A stretch of DNA of 64,000 nt from Dankookia rubra (GTDB lineage: Bacteria > Pseudomonadota > Alphaproteobacteria > Acetobacterales > Acetobacteraceae), in contig NZ_SMSJ01000008.1 of the NCBI RefSeq assembly GCF_004355005.1, positions 62,001-126,000 on the forward strand. The letters are read 5' to 3'. Every line of letters starts with the position of its first letter. The first letter of the stretch is position 1. Made by a program: the position numbers and the translations under genes. The notes under the pieces were generated by a model that made no database searches, was not told where the DNA came from, and saw only the letters and a program-made list of their open reading frames with translations. Positions 17,090 through 28,079 of the stretch are shown piece by piece.

Positions 17090-17569
17090 TCAGGCGTTCG
17101 GCCCCTTGATCGGGATCTTGTTCTCCGCTGCCTGCGCCTTGGCCGGCCGCGGCAGCGTGACGTGCAGCACGCCCTTGTCGAAGCTGGCCGAGACGCTGCC
17201 CGGCTCCGGCGCGAAGGGCAGCCGCAGGCTGCGCTGGAAGCTGCCGAAGCTGCGCTCCCGCATGTGCAGGCCGCGTTCCTCGGTTTTCTTCTCCTCCCTC
17301 TTCTCGCCGCGCAATGTCAGGGTCTCGCCTTCCAGCGAGAGGTCGATGTCGCTCTCGGCAACGCCGGGCAACTCGGCGGTCAGTTCCAGCCCGGCCTCGG
17401 TCTCCTTGACGTCAAGGCTCGGGGCGAAGCCGCCGCCGAAGGGCATCCGCGGGCTGGCGGCGCCGCGGAACACGTCGTCCACCGCACGGCTCAATTCGCG
17501 CTGCAGCTGGAAGAAGGGATCGTCGCCGCGCGTCAGGTCGTTGCGAGAGGCAAGGAAGCGGGAGAGCAT
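17090..17569 (-). CDS. Hsp20/alpha-crystallin small heat-shock protein
   Basis: The 159-aa ATP-independent chaperone has an alpha-crystallin domain at about residues 48-145. Signature stretches include LDVKETEAGLELTAELPGV, LTLRGEKREEKK and FDKGVLHVTLPRP. The start chosen (MLSRFLASRNDL) has a good GGAGAAG ribosome site; a longer in-frame extension is Arg-rich. It diverges from the radical SAM gene. No ROSE-type thermosensor was identified in the short upstream region. Confidence 0.92.
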   Translation of the reverse strand: MLSRFLASRNDLTRGDDPFFQLQRELSRAVDDVFRGAASPRMPFGGGFAPSLDVKETEAGLELTAELPGVAESDIDLSLEGETLTLRGEKREEKKTEERGLHMRERSFGSFQRSLRLPFAPEPGSVSASFDKGVLHVTLPRPAKAQAAENKIPIKGPNA

Positions 17570-17775
17570 GGACTTCTCCGTTGTTGCTGTTGCTGCGGGC
17601 CCGTCCTGGGCCCGGGCGCAGGATTCCACCGCGCGGCGGCGGCGGCCTTGCGGCGCCTCAAACGCACCCGACCTGCGCCGGCGCTGCGCCGACAAGGAGG
17701 TGTGATAGCCTGCCCGCCGTAACCGCCGGTGCCCGTCCGGCGTACCGATCCCAGCCGATCAGGAGCCATCGCCGC

Positions 17776-18735
17776 GTGTCCGTCATCGCTGCCCCCGCGA
17801 CCCGCCCGCTCGATCCGTCGAAGTTCCGCAACCCGCTGGTGACGGCGAATGGGGAGGCGCGCGCCACCGTCGCGCTCTCGGCGTTGCGGACGCTCTGGGT
17901 CAATACCGGCACGCTGTGCAACATCACCTGCCGCAACTGCTACATCGAGAGCAGCCCGCGGAACGACGCGCTGGCCTACATCACTGCGGCCGAGCTGCGC
18001 GGGTACCTGGACGAGATCGCCCGCGACGCCCTGCCGGTCGAGGAGATCGGCTTCACCGGCGGCGAGCCCTTCCTCAACCGCGACCTGCCGCAGATGCTGC
18101 AGGAGGTGCTGTCGCGCGGCTTCCGCGCCCTGGTGTTGACCAATGCGATGAAGCCGATGCGCAACCATGCCGCCGCGCTGCTGGCGCTGCGGGCGGCGCA
18201 TGGCGACCGGCTGACGCTGCGCGTCAGCCTCGACCACCATTCCGCCCTGCTGCACGACCTGGAACGGCAGGAGGGCAGCTTCGCCCAGGCGCTGGACGGG
18301 CTCGAATGGCTGGCGCGGCAGGGTTTCCGCACCCATGTCGCCGGCCGCGCCGGCTTCGGCCAGGAGGACGAGGCGGCGATGCGCGCCGGCTTCGCGGCGC
18401 TCTTCGCCGAACGCGGCATCCCGATCGACACGACCGATCCGGTCTCGCTCATGCTCTTTCCCGAGATGGATGCGGCGGCCGACGTGCCGGAGATCACCAC
18501 GGCCTGCTGGGGCATCCTGCGGAAGTCGCCGGACAGCCTGATGTGCGCCTCCGCCCGCATGGTGGTGAAGCGGCGCGGCGCCATGCGGCCGGCGGTGCTG
18601 GCCTGCACGCTGCTGCCCTACGACCCGCAATTCGAGCTCGGCGCAACGCTCGCCGAGGCATCGCGGCCGGTGGCGCTGAACCATCCGCACTGCGCCAGGT
18701 TCTGCGTCCTCGGCGGTGCCGCCTGCTCGCGCTGA
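17776..18735 (+). CDS. radical SAM protein of unknown substrate
   Basis: The 319-aa protein carries the 4Fe-4S/SAM motif CNITCRNC near residues 47-54, with the following GFTGGEPFLNRD as the SAM-contacting segment. A C-terminal Cys group (CARFCVLGGAAC) may bind a second cluster or metal. A GTG start with AGGAG 10 nt upstream was chosen. It is transcribed away from hsp20, and a lipoprotein gene follows 72 bp downstream. No peptide precursor or pathway gene is next to it, so the substrate is unknown. Confidence 0.85.
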   Translation: MSVIAAPATRPLDPSKFRNPLVTANGEARATVALSALRTLWVNTGTLCNITCRNCYIESSPRNDALAYITAAELRGYLDEIARDALPVEEIGFTGGEPFLNRDLPQMLQEVLSRGFRALVLTNAMKPMRNHAAALLALRAAHGDRLTLRVSLDHHSALLHDLERQEGSFAQALDGLEWLARQGFRTHVAGRAGFGQEDEAAMRAGFAALFAERGIPIDTTDPVSLMLFPEMDAAADVPEITTACWGILRKSPDSLMCASARMVVKRRGAMRPAVLACTLLPYDPQFELGATLAEASRPVALNHPHCARFCVLGGAACSR

Positions 18736-18807
18736 GCGCGCGACGCGGTTGACGGCGGCGTGGCTTTCCCGGACCAATCGACCTTCTGACCGATCCGGAG
18801 TCGTGCC

Positions 18808-19203
18808 ATGCGCCGTCGCCTCGCCTTCGCCGTCCTGCCTCTGCTGGCGCTTGCCGCCTGTCAGGCGCCCACGCCGCCCGCGCCCGCTCCGGTTACGGTG
18901 GTCTTCTTCAACGCCGACAGCGCGGCGCTGGACGAGAATGCCCAGGCGATCGTCGCCCAGGCGGCCGGCTTGGCGAAGGAACGTCCCGGCGCGCCGGTGC
19001 GCGTCCGCGGCTTCGCCGCGCCCGATGCCGGCACCGCCGCCTTCGGCAAGGCACTGGCCGAGACGCGGGCGCAGCATGTCGCCGATCACCTGGCCGAAGC
19101 CGGGGTGCAGCGCAGCCGCATCCGCATCGAATCGCGCGGCGCCGTGCCCTTCGACAGCTTCCCGACCGAATCCCGCCGGGTGGAGATCGTGATCGGCCAA
19201 TAA
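18808..19203 (+). CDS. OmpA-family lipoprotein
   Basis: The 131-aa protein has a lipobox LALAAC with Cys18 as the lipidation site and a short Pro-rich spacer. A compact OmpA domain follows (VVFFNADSAALDENAQ, ETRAQHVADHL, ESRRVEIVI). It is probably an outer-membrane peptidoglycan-linked lipoprotein. It sits between the radical SAM gene and recQ, in the same direction as both. There is no evidence of shared function with either. Confidence 0.85.
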   Translation: MRRRLAFAVLPLLALAACQAPTPPAPAPVTVVFFNADSAALDENAQAIVAQAAGLAKERPGAPVRVRGFAAPDAGTAAFGKALAETRAQHVADHLAEAGVQRSRIRIESRGAVPFDSFPTESRRVEIVIGQ

Positions 19204-19252
19204 GGCCGCGACAGGCCGTTGGGACTCGTCGGCGGCATGCTATAGCCTCGGC

Positions 19253-21082
<1,830 letters not shown>

Positions 21083-21088
21083 GGCGGC

Positions 21089-22072
21089 CTACCGCTTCCT
21101 CTTCAGCAGGGTGAGCGCCACCGCCGTCAGCGCCGCGGCGCCCACCGCCGGCGCGGTGCTTTTCCGCGGGCGGTCGCGGCGGCGCTGCCGCCGGCAGGGA
21201 TTGACCGGGTCGGCGGCCAGCGCTTCCTGCGCCTCGGCATTGCCGAGCATGCCGGCCCAGACCTTGGTGAATTCCGCCCCGAGCAGGAAGATCTGCGCGG
21301 AGTAGTAGATCCAGATCAGCACCGCCATCAACGCTCCCGCCGCGCCATAGGTGCTGGCGATGCCGGTGGTGCCGATATAGAAGCCGATCAGCCACTTGCC
21401 GATGGTGAAGAGGAAGGCGGTGACCAGCGCGCCGACCCCGACGTCGCGCCAGCCGATATGGCGGTTCGGCAGCAGCTTGTAGATGCCGGCGAAGACCAGC
21501 GCGGTCATGACGAAGCTCAGGCCGAAATTGGTCAGGCCGATCAGGTTGCCGGTCTGCGGCACCAGCTCGGTCGCCCAGCTCGTGATCGCCGCCATCACCG
21601 CCGTCGCGGTCAGGGACGCCAGCAGCAGCAGCCCGGTGCCGAGCACCAGGCCGACGCTGACCAGCTTGTTCCGCAGCAGGCGGATCCAGGTGTCGCGCTC
21701 GGGCGCCGGGGCGCGCCAGATGACGTTGAGCGCGGCCTGCACCTCGGTGAAGACGCTGCTGGCGGTGATCAGGAGCACGGCGATGCCGATCACCGCGGCG
21801 ATCTGGCCGGATTGCTGGTCGGCGGCGCTGCGGATCAGGCCTTCCACCACCTGGGCGCCGGTATCGCCCATCAACTCGTGCAGGTGATGCGCCACCGCGC
21901 CTTCGACCGCCTGGGACCCGAAGAAGATGCCGGCGATGGCAATGGCGATGACCAGCAGCGGGGCAACCGAGAAGAAGGAATAATAGGCGATGGCGGCGCC
22001 ACGGCTCATCGCGTCGTCGGCGATATAGCCTTCGACGCTGCCTCTTATCAGGTCCCAAAGCCTCTGCAGCAT
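21089..22072 (-). CDS. YihY/BrkB-family inner membrane protein
   Basis: The 327-aa protein has about six membrane helices in the YihY pattern. Examples are SRGAAIAYYSFFSVAPLLV near the N terminus and YGAAGALMAVLIWIYYSAQI late in the protein. The tail is basic, ending LLKRKR. The start MLQRLWDLIRG has a strong AAGGAG site. It follows the ABC exporter gene by 118 bp on the same strand. Family members were once called RNase BN in error; a transport or barrier role is likely but unproven. Confidence 0.88.
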   Translation of the reverse strand: MLQRLWDLIRGSVEGYIADDAMSRGAAIAYYSFFSVAPLLVIAIAIAGIFFGSQAVEGAVAHHLHELMGDTGAQVVEGLIRSAADQQSGQIAAVIGIAVLLITASSVFTEVQAALNVIWRAPAPERDTWIRLLRNKLVSVGLVLGTGLLLLASLTATAVMAAITSWATELVPQTGNLIGLTNFGLSFVMTALVFAGIYKLLPNRHIGWRDVGVGALVTAFLFTIGKWLIGFYIGTTGIASTYGAAGALMAVLIWIYYSAQIFLLGAEFTKVWAGMLGNAEAQEALAADPVNPCRRQRRRDRPRKSTAPAVGAAALTAVALTLLKRKR

Positions 22073-22190
22073 AAGCCGTCTCCTTCCCGCGGACGCACGG
22101 TCCCCGGGGAATTCGCCCCCGCATGGGCCGCCGCACAAGCGACCCCGCACGGGGCGGTGAACGGGTTGCGATGCGCCGCGGTTCCTCCCG

Positions 22191-23930
22191 TCAGGCGGCG
22201 CCGGCCACCAACTGCCGGTCGCGCACCCGCAAGGAGCGCCGGTGGTACTGCGCGACCGCCGGCCGATGCGCGATCGAGACCAGCGTCGTCCCCGGCAGCC
22301 GTTCCTGCAGCAGCGCATAGAAGCGCGCCTCCGCCTCGGGGTCGAGGCTGGCGGTCGCCTCGTCGAGGAAGAGCCAGTCCGGCTTCAGCAGCAGGGCGCG
22401 GGCCAGCGCCACGCGCTGCTGCTCGCCGCCCGAGAGGCGACGGTCCCAGGCATCCTCCTCCTCCAGCCGCGCCGCCAGGGAACCAAGCCCGGCATCCTCC
22501 AGCGCGGCGCGGACCTCGGCCTCGGTGAAGTCGGTGACCGGGCGGGGGTAGCACACCGCGCGGCGCAGCGGGCCGAGAGGCAGATAGGGCCGCTGCGGCA
22601 GGAACAGCACCGAGGCGCCCTGCGGTACCCGCACCCGCCCGGCGCCGAAGGGCCAGATGCCGGCGATGGCGCGGAACAGGGTGGACTTGCCGGAACCGGA
22701 GGGGCCGGCGATCAGCACCGCTTCACCCGGCGCGATCCGGGCCGTGGCATCGTCCAGCAGCACGCGGCCGTCGGGCAGGGCCAGGGTGACGTCCTCCAGC
22801 GCCAGGTCGGGCCGCGGCTCCGCCGCCGCCTGCACCCCGGCGCTCGCCTCGGTCGCGCCGCGGGCGGCATCGATCGCGTCGAGGAAGCCGGTGATGCGCT
22901 TCACCGTGGCGCGCCATTCCGTCAGCGAGGCGTAGTTGTCGACAAACCAGGACAGCGCGCCCTGCACCTCCCCGAATGCATTGGCCGTCTGGGTCAGGCC
23001 GCCGAGCGGGATCCTGCCGGCGAAATAGGCCGGGGCGGCGACGACGAAGGGGAAGACGGTCGCCACCTGGGAGTAGCCGGCGGTAAAGAAGGTCAGCCGC
23101 TTGGTGGCGACCATGATCGCCCACCAATTCTCGATCAGCGCCTGGAAGCGCTGGACCAGGCCGCGCCGCTCGTCCACCTCCCCGCCATAGAGCGCGATGC
23201 CCTCGGCATTGTCGCGCAGCCGGACCAGGGCGTAGCGGAAATCGGCCTCGACCCGCTGCTGGTTGAAGTTCAGCGGAATCAGCGCCCGGCCGACCCAATG
23301 CGCCAGCACGGTGCCGACCACCGCATAGACCAGCGCCACCCAGACCATGTAGCCGGGGATCTCGATGCCGAAGAGCGTCGCCGGGCCCGACAGGCCCCAG
23401 AGCACCAGGATGAAGCTGAACAGCGACACCACCGAGCGCATCAGGCCGAGCCCAAGCGCCAGGGTGTTGTCGACGAACATCCTGAGGTCTTCCGCCACGC
23501 GCTGGTCCGGGTTGTCGGTGCCGGGATCGGTCAGGGCTATGCGGTAATAGGCCCGGTCGGCCAGCCAGCGGTCCAGCACCTGCCGCGTCATCCAGCCGCG
23601 CCAGCGGATCTGCAGCGCCTGCCGCAGATAGAGCTGGTAGACCGCGATCAGGATGTACAGCACGGCGACGAAGACGAAGCCGGGCATCGGCCCGCTGTCG
23701 GTCTGCCGCCACCAGAACAGCAGCGCCCAGAAGGCGTCGCCGTCTTTCGCCTGCAGGCTGTTGAAGAACTCCCGGTTCCAGTAGCTGAGCAGCACGCTCA
23801 TCCCGACCAGGGACAGGTTGAGCACGACGACGACCCCGAGCAGCAGCCGGGCGCGCCAGCGCTCCTCGCTGCGCCAGAAGGGGCCGGCGATGCGCCAGGC
23901 ATCGGCCAGAAAGGAGTTCAGGCGCCGCAT
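22191..23930 (-). CDS. ABC transporter with fused membrane and ATPase domains (YddA/SbmA-BacA type)
   Basis: The 579-aa half-transporter has an N-terminal membrane domain (about 1-340) with the SbmA/BacA-like segments SYWNREFFNSLQ and NPDQRVAEDLRMF. Its C-terminal ATPase has AGPSGSGKST (Walker A), LSGGEQQRVALARAL (signature) and LFLDEATASLD (Walker B). It probably works as a homodimer. SbmA/BacA and YddA relatives move peptides or cobalamin-like compounds; the substrate here is unknown. Confidence 0.88.
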   Translation of the reverse strand: MRRLNSFLADAWRIAGPFWRSEERWRARLLLGVVVVLNLSLVGMSVLLSYWNREFFNSLQAKDGDAFWALLFWWRQTDSGPMPGFVFVAVLYILIAVYQLYLRQALQIRWRGWMTRQVLDRWLADRAYYRIALTDPGTDNPDQRVAEDLRMFVDNTLALGLGLMRSVVSLFSFILVLWGLSGPATLFGIEIPGYMVWVALVYAVVGTVLAHWVGRALIPLNFNQQRVEADFRYALVRLRDNAEGIALYGGEVDERRGLVQRFQALIENWWAIMVATKRLTFFTAGYSQVATVFPFVVAAPAYFAGRIPLGGLTQTANAFGEVQGALSWFVDNYASLTEWRATVKRITGFLDAIDAARGATEASAGVQAAAEPRPDLALEDVTLALPDGRVLLDDATARIAPGEAVLIAGPSGSGKSTLFRAIAGIWPFGAGRVRVPQGASVLFLPQRPYLPLGPLRRAVCYPRPVTDFTEAEVRAALEDAGLGSLAARLEEEDAWDRRLSGGEQQRVALARALLLKPDWLFLDEATASLDPEAEARFYALLQERLPGTTLVSIAHRPAVAQYHRRSLRVRDRQLVAGAA

Positions 23931-23969
23931 GGGCCTTCTCCGCGGGTCAGGAGGGGAAAGGGGAGGAAC

Positions 23970-24419
23970 TCAGCGTTTGCGCAGCGCGGCGTCGAAGGCG
24001 GCCAGCCAGGCCTCCACCCGCTTGCGGTTCACGCCCATGTCGGACCAGCCGAAGAGGCTGCGCGAATAGAGGAAGAGCCCGGCGCCCTGCGCGCCGGGCA
24101 CCAGCTCGGCCACGATGATGTCCGGGTAGTTCATCAGCGCCGAGCGGGCGACCCATTGCGCCTGGCGCCGGGCGGGGAACTCGCCGTAGCGGGCGACGCG
24201 GTCCATGCCGTCCCCCAAGGCCTGCAGCACAGGCCAGGCGGTGGCGGCATCGACCGGCAGGGGCGGCATGACGACCTGCGCCTGCGGATGCGCGCCGGCC
24301 GGCGCGGCGAGGCAGGTATTGGGCGAGGCCGGCAGCCGCAAGGCGGCGAAGTCGAGCGGCTCGGCCGGCGGCAGCCCGCCCGCGCCGGAGGAGAACAGGG
24401 AGCCGATCGGCGCGTTCAT
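23970..24419 (-). CDS. DUF1499 domain protein
   Basis: The 149-aa protein shows the DUF1499 pattern SPNTCLAAPAG near the start, then a central AWPVLQALGDGMDRVARYG and FLYSRSLFGWSDMGVNR. The function of the family is unknown. Its ATG overlaps the stop of the upstream DUF3253 gene as ATGA, so the two are translated together. Confidence 0.8.
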   Translation of the reverse strand: MNAPIGSLFSSGAGGLPPAEPLDFAALRLPASPNTCLAAPAGAHPQAQVVMPPLPVDAATAWPVLQALGDGMDRVARYGEFPARRQAQWVARSALMNYPDIIVAELVPGAQGAGLFLYSRSLFGWSDMGVNRKRVEAWLAAFDAALRKR

Positions 24420-24703
24420 TCCGCGGTCTCCCCGGCCGTGCCGCCGGGGACCCGCAGGCGGATGACGCCGCGCACGGCCTCGGCCGGAACCGGCTTGCCC
24501 TTGCGGAGGATCTCCAGCTGCCCGGCCCCGGCAAGCGCGACCGCGGCCTGCCGCACCTTGCCCATCAGCGGCCGCCAGGCGGCCTCCTCGCCGCCGGCCA
24601 GGGCGCGGGCGACCTCGCTGGGGCAGATCGACTTGTCGGCGCCGCGCGCGGTGGCCTGGCGGAGGATTTCGGAGGCGATCGCCTCCGGTGCGGGATTCGT
24701 CAT
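24416..24703 (-). CDS. DUF3253 small protein with winged-helix-like fold
   Basis: The 95-aa protein reads MTNPAPEAIASEILRQATA, then KSICPSEVARAL, LMGKVRQAAVALAGAGQLEI and a strand ending IRLRVPG. This matches the small DUF3253 family, which resembles a winged helix. A nucleic-acid role is plausible but unproven. It is coupled to the DUF1499 gene and lies 59 bp downstream of the oxidoreductase remnant. Confidence 0.75.
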   Translation of the reverse strand: MTNPAPEAIASEILRQATARGADKSICPSEVARALAGGEEAAWRPLMGKVRQAAVALAGAGQLEILRKGKPVPAEAVRGVIRLRVPGGTAGETAE

Positions 24704-24762
24704 GATGCGGCGAAGATAGGCCGGGGCGGCCAAGGCACCAGCCATGTTTCGTGCAACCGGGA

Positions 24763-25476
24763 TCAAACCGGCAGGGCCGCGGCCAGCGCGGTGCCGCTGT
24801 TGAAGGCCGCCTCGGCCTGCCCGGCCAGGCACCAGGCGCCGGCGAGGCCCAGGCCGAGCGCCGGATCGACCAGGCAAGGCCGGCCGAGCGGTACCTCCAC
24901 CAGAGAGTAGCGCCAGCGATGCGCCGCGGCATGGATGGGCGCGGGCAGGGTTGCCCCGGCCCAGGCCGAGAGCGCCTCGAGCAGCGCCGGCATGACCGTC
25001 CCGGGCGTTTCCTCCAGATGAGTGCGCGACCAGGAGTGGCTGCCCTGCACCACCCAGCACTCGGCGCCCCGGGGCCGGCCCGGCTTGGAGCTGTCCCGCG
25101 CCGCCCAGCCGATCGGCCCGCCATTGCCGGGCCGCATCCCGTCCGGCAGGGGCAGCGGCGCGGCGCAGGCGGCCATCACCGTCCAGCAGGGCGCCAGCTT
25201 CACCGCCTCCAGCAGTGCCGGCCAGCCGGGCGCATGCGGCGCCACAAGCGGCGTGGCCTGATCCGGCGGCAGGGTGACCGCGACGACGTCGAAGGGACCC
25301 TCGCGGTCCGGCTCGGCCGCCGGCAGCGGCCGGCCGGGCCGGACCAGCGCGGCGTCGAGGTGACGGTTGATCCAGGCGCCCGGCCCGCCCTCGATCGTTG
25401 TGACATGCCGCGCCGCGGCGATGTCGAGCGCAACGATGGAGCCTTGCCGTATCGCCGCAAGGGGGGCAGCGCGCGG
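24763..25476 (-). pseudogene. 5'-truncated FAD/NAD(P)-dependent oxidoreductase (renalase/amine-oxidase-like)
   Basis: About 238 codons stay open from just after the EAL gene stop (25477-25479) to a stop at 24763. They match the C-terminal two thirds of small FAD oxidoreductases: FDVVAVTLPPDQATPLV, APCWTVMAACAAPLP, ECWVVQGSHSWSRTHLEE, HRWRYSLVEVPLG and GLGLAGAWCLAGQ. The N-terminal Rossmann FAD-binding part with its GxGxxG motif is absent. No ATG, GTG or TTG occurs in frame before GTG 25245, which lies well inside the domain. A deletion joining it to the EAL gene is the simplest explanation. A short expressed fragment from GTG 25245 (160 aa) cannot be excluded. Confidence 0.8.
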
Positions 25477-26373
25477 TCAGGCATTCCCGTGCCGTCCCGC
25501 GGCCATGCCGGCGGGCGGCCGGGCTGTCCCGGGGGCGACGGCACCGCCGGCCAGCAGCATCTCGAGCGGCATCGGCCCGCCGAAGAGAAAGCCTTGCGCC
25601 TCCTCGAACCCCAGCCCGACGAGCAGCGCCCGCTGCTCCGGCGTCTCCACGCCCTCGGCCACCAGGTGGAGCCGCATCGCCCGGCCGATGTCGCGGACCG
25701 CCCGCAGGATCGCCAGGTCGGCCGGCTGGCCCGGCAGCGGCGCGACCAGGCTGCGGTCCAGCTTCAAGGTGCTGAAGGGCAGCCGCCGCAGCCAGGCGAG
25801 GGAGGCATAGCCGGTGCCGAAATCGTCGAGTGCTAGGCCGATGCCGCGACCGCGCAGCGCCCCGAGCACGGCGGCGACCTCGGCGTCCTCGGCCAACGGC
25901 AGGCTTTCGGTCAGTTCGAGCTCCAGGCGCTCAGGCGCCAGGCCGCTTTCCGCCAGGGCAAGTTCCACTTGGCCGGGCAGGATGCCGGCGGCGAGCTGCC
26001 GGGCCGAGACATTGACCGAGACCTGGCCCAGCCCGGGATGGCGCGAAGCGTCAGCCGCCGCCCGGCGCAGCGCCCAGCCGCCGAGCGCGACGATCAGGTC
26101 GGAGCCCTCGGCGACCGGGATGAAGGCGGTGGGCGGCACGCTGCCGCGGGCGGGGTGGTGCCAGCGCAGCAGGGCCTCCGCTCCCCGGCGGCTGCCATCG
26201 GCCAGGCGGATGCGGGGCTGGTAGTGCAGCGTCAGCTCGCCGCGGCCGATCGCGCCGCGCAGGTCGGTGGCAAGCCGCCGCCGCAGCGCGCGGTCGAGCA
26301 TGCCGGCCGCAGCGGCGATCGGGGCTTGGCCTGCGGCCGGGTCCTTCCCGGGGGCTTCGGGGGGTGCTGGCAT
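25477..26373 (-). CDS. EAL-domain cyclic-di-GMP phosphodiesterase
   Basis: The 298-aa protein is essentially one EAL domain. Motifs needed for catalysis are kept: EALLRWHHP, VSVNVSARQL, ELELTESLP, LDDFGTGYASL, LKLDRSL, VAEGVETPEQ and EAQGFLFG. It is therefore predicted to hydrolyse c-di-GMP. No sensor, GGDEF or membrane domain is attached. The ATG giving MPAPPEAPGKD is preferred; a GTG at 26406 would add 11 residues. Its 3' end directly abuts the oxidoreductase remnant in the same frame. Confidence 0.9.
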   Translation of the reverse strand: MPAPPEAPGKDPAAGQAPIAAAAGMLDRALRRRLATDLRGAIGRGELTLHYQPRIRLADGSRRGAEALLRWHHPARGSVPPTAFIPVAEGSDLIVALGGWALRRAAADASRHPGLGQVSVNVSARQLAAGILPGQVELALAESGLAPERLELELTESLPLAEDAEVAAVLGALRGRGIGLALDDFGTGYASLAWLRRLPFSTLKLDRSLVAPLPGQPADLAILRAVRDIGRAMRLHLVAEGVETPEQRALLVGLGFEEAQGFLFGGPMPLEMLLAGGAVAPGTARPPAGMAAGRHGNA

Positions 26374-26539
26374 CCTGCCGATCCTCTGTGCAGCGGCAGT
26401 AGCCACTCCCGGCGTGAAGCAACCCCTAAGGTCCGGCGCGTCGCGGAACGCCTGTCGTCAGCGAAGCAGGAATGCCGAGGCCTTGCCGCAGTCGAGATCC
26501 ACCTGCGCCGTGTCACGGCCGTGATGATCGCGGCAAGGC

Positions 26540-27280
26540 TCAGGCAAAACGTTCCACCCGGGCGCCCGGGGCCGGGACGGCGGCGATCTCGCGGATGATC
26601 TTGCGGCGCACCGCGGCCTCGAAGGCCGGGAAGCCTTCCGCCACCACCAGGAAGGCGCCGGGGCCGCCGATCACCTCCTCGCGGTAATAGGTGTCGAGCG
26701 GCGGCAGGCCGGCGGTCTGGGCGAAGGGGCTCGGCTGCTTGTCGAGCACCGCCAAGCCGTTCAGCACGATGCCCTGCGCCAAGGCTTCCTCCCGCGCATC
26801 GGCCACCGGGCGGCCGGAATTGTTCACCCCGTCGCCGGAGATGTCGACCACCTTGCGGGTCCCCTCGAAGCCCTGGCCGAACTGCCGCGCGGCGAAGTCC
26901 ATGGCGCCGGAGATCGAGGTATAGAGCCAGGTGCGGCGCGGCGCCGCAGCGATGGCATCGGCGAAGCCATGGGCCGAGGCGGGGCTGTCGAGCCTGGTCC
27001 AGGGGACCACGATGGTCTGGATATGCCAGTCGGACCAGGTGAACATCTGGCAGGCGATCGCGCCGACCGGGCCGCCCATGATGCCCTCGATCAGCTTGCG
27101 GTCGCGGAAGGCGGCCTCGTAGCCGGTGAACTGCAGCTCCTGCTCCTCGGGGTCGACCGAGCGGCTGACATCGACCGCCAGGATCAGCTCGACATCCACG
27201 GGGGCATTGGCGCGGGCCCGGCCGGAGAGCAGGAGGGCGGGCGTGGCCAGGGCGGCGCCCAGCAGCGAACGACGGAGCAT
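26540..27280 (-). CDS. DUF1194 von Willebrand factor A-like secreted protein
   Basis: The 246-aa protein has a signal peptide (MLRRSLLGAALATPALLLSG, cleaved near ARA). A VWA fold follows with the metal-site motif AVDVSRSVDPEE and a later DISGDGVNNSGRP. It probably acts in the periplasm. AAGGGGG before the chosen ATG supports the start. Function is unknown. It stands apart from its neighbours with no operon partner. Confidence 0.85.
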   Translation of the reverse strand: MLRRSLLGAALATPALLLSGRARANAPVDVELILAVDVSRSVDPEEQELQFTGYEAAFRDRKLIEGIMGGPVGAIACQMFTWSDWHIQTIVVPWTRLDSPASAHGFADAIAAAPRRTWLYTSISGAMDFAARQFGQGFEGTRKVVDISGDGVNNSGRPVADAREEALAQGIVLNGLAVLDKQPSPFAQTAGLPPLDTYYREEVIGGPGAFLVVAEGFPAFEAAVRRKIIREIAAVPAPGARVERFA

Positions 27281-27500
27281 GTGACCCCCTTGCGCCGGTG
27301 CCCGCGCCGCGCTCGGCGGGTCGGTGCGGTCCGGCATGGACCTGAAGGCGGGCCGTAGGCTGGGCTGCTCCCTGTTCTTGCGGTCAGACTAGAAGGCGCT
27401 TTGCTGCGCCGCAAGATAATGTTGCGATGCACAACGCGCGCGATGTGACCGGGTTGCCGACAACCTGGCCGAAGATGGTGTCCAGCTTCTTGGCGAAGGA

Positions 27501-28079
27501 TCAGAAGCCGGCGCCGGGCTGCGCCAGGTAGTCCGCCTCGGCCGGCGTCGTCGCCCGGCCGAGCGCGACGTTGCGGTGCGGGAAGCGGCCGAAGCGCCGG
27601 ATGACCGCGCGGTGGGCCCAGGCATAGGCGATGCTGCCGCCCGGCGCGGCATGCGCCGGGTCGTCCCGCAGCCCCTCGAAGAGCGCCACCGAGAGGTCCT
27701 GGTCGGCAGCCTCCTCGGAATGCTCGAAGGGAAGGTAGAGGAAGCAGCGGGCGGTGCAGGGCAGCGTCAGGTCGTGCCGTTCGCGCAGCACCGCCCGGCG
27801 CGCCACGGCACGGGCATGCGGATCGGACGCGAAGGCGGCGGCGGTGCCGCGATGCAGGTTGCGCGGGAACTGATCGAGCACCAGCAACAGGGCCAGCGCG
27901 CCCTCGGGCGTCGCGGCCCAGGCATCCAGGGCGCCGTCCCGCGCCGGGGCCAGCAGGTCGCCGAAGCGGTCGCGGCAGGCAGCGTCGAAACCCGGGTCCG
28001 GCCGGAACCAGCGTTCGACCTGCCAGGGGGCGAGGTCGGGGCCGAACCAGAAGCCGAGGATGTCCGAGGGCCCGGTCAT
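27501..28079 (-). CDS. DUF924 family protein
   Basis: The 192-aa helical protein is recognisable as DUF924 by DILGFWFG at the N terminus, VLDQFPRNLHRG, FLYLPFEHSEEAADQ and the terminal FPHRNVALGR. Members resemble TPR-like helical folds and have no established enzyme activity. Its ATG overlaps the stop of the upstream dehydrogenase gene (ATGA), so it is co-translated with it. Confidence 0.87.
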   Translation of the reverse strand: MTGPSDILGFWFGPDLAPWQVERWFRPDPGFDAACRDRFGDLLAPARDGALDAWAATPEGALALLLVLDQFPRNLHRGTAAAFASDPHARAVARRAVLRERHDLTLPCTARCFLYLPFEHSEEAADQDLSVALFEGLRDDPAHAAPGGSIAYAWAHRAVIRRFGRFPHRNVALGRATTPAEADYLAQPGAGF

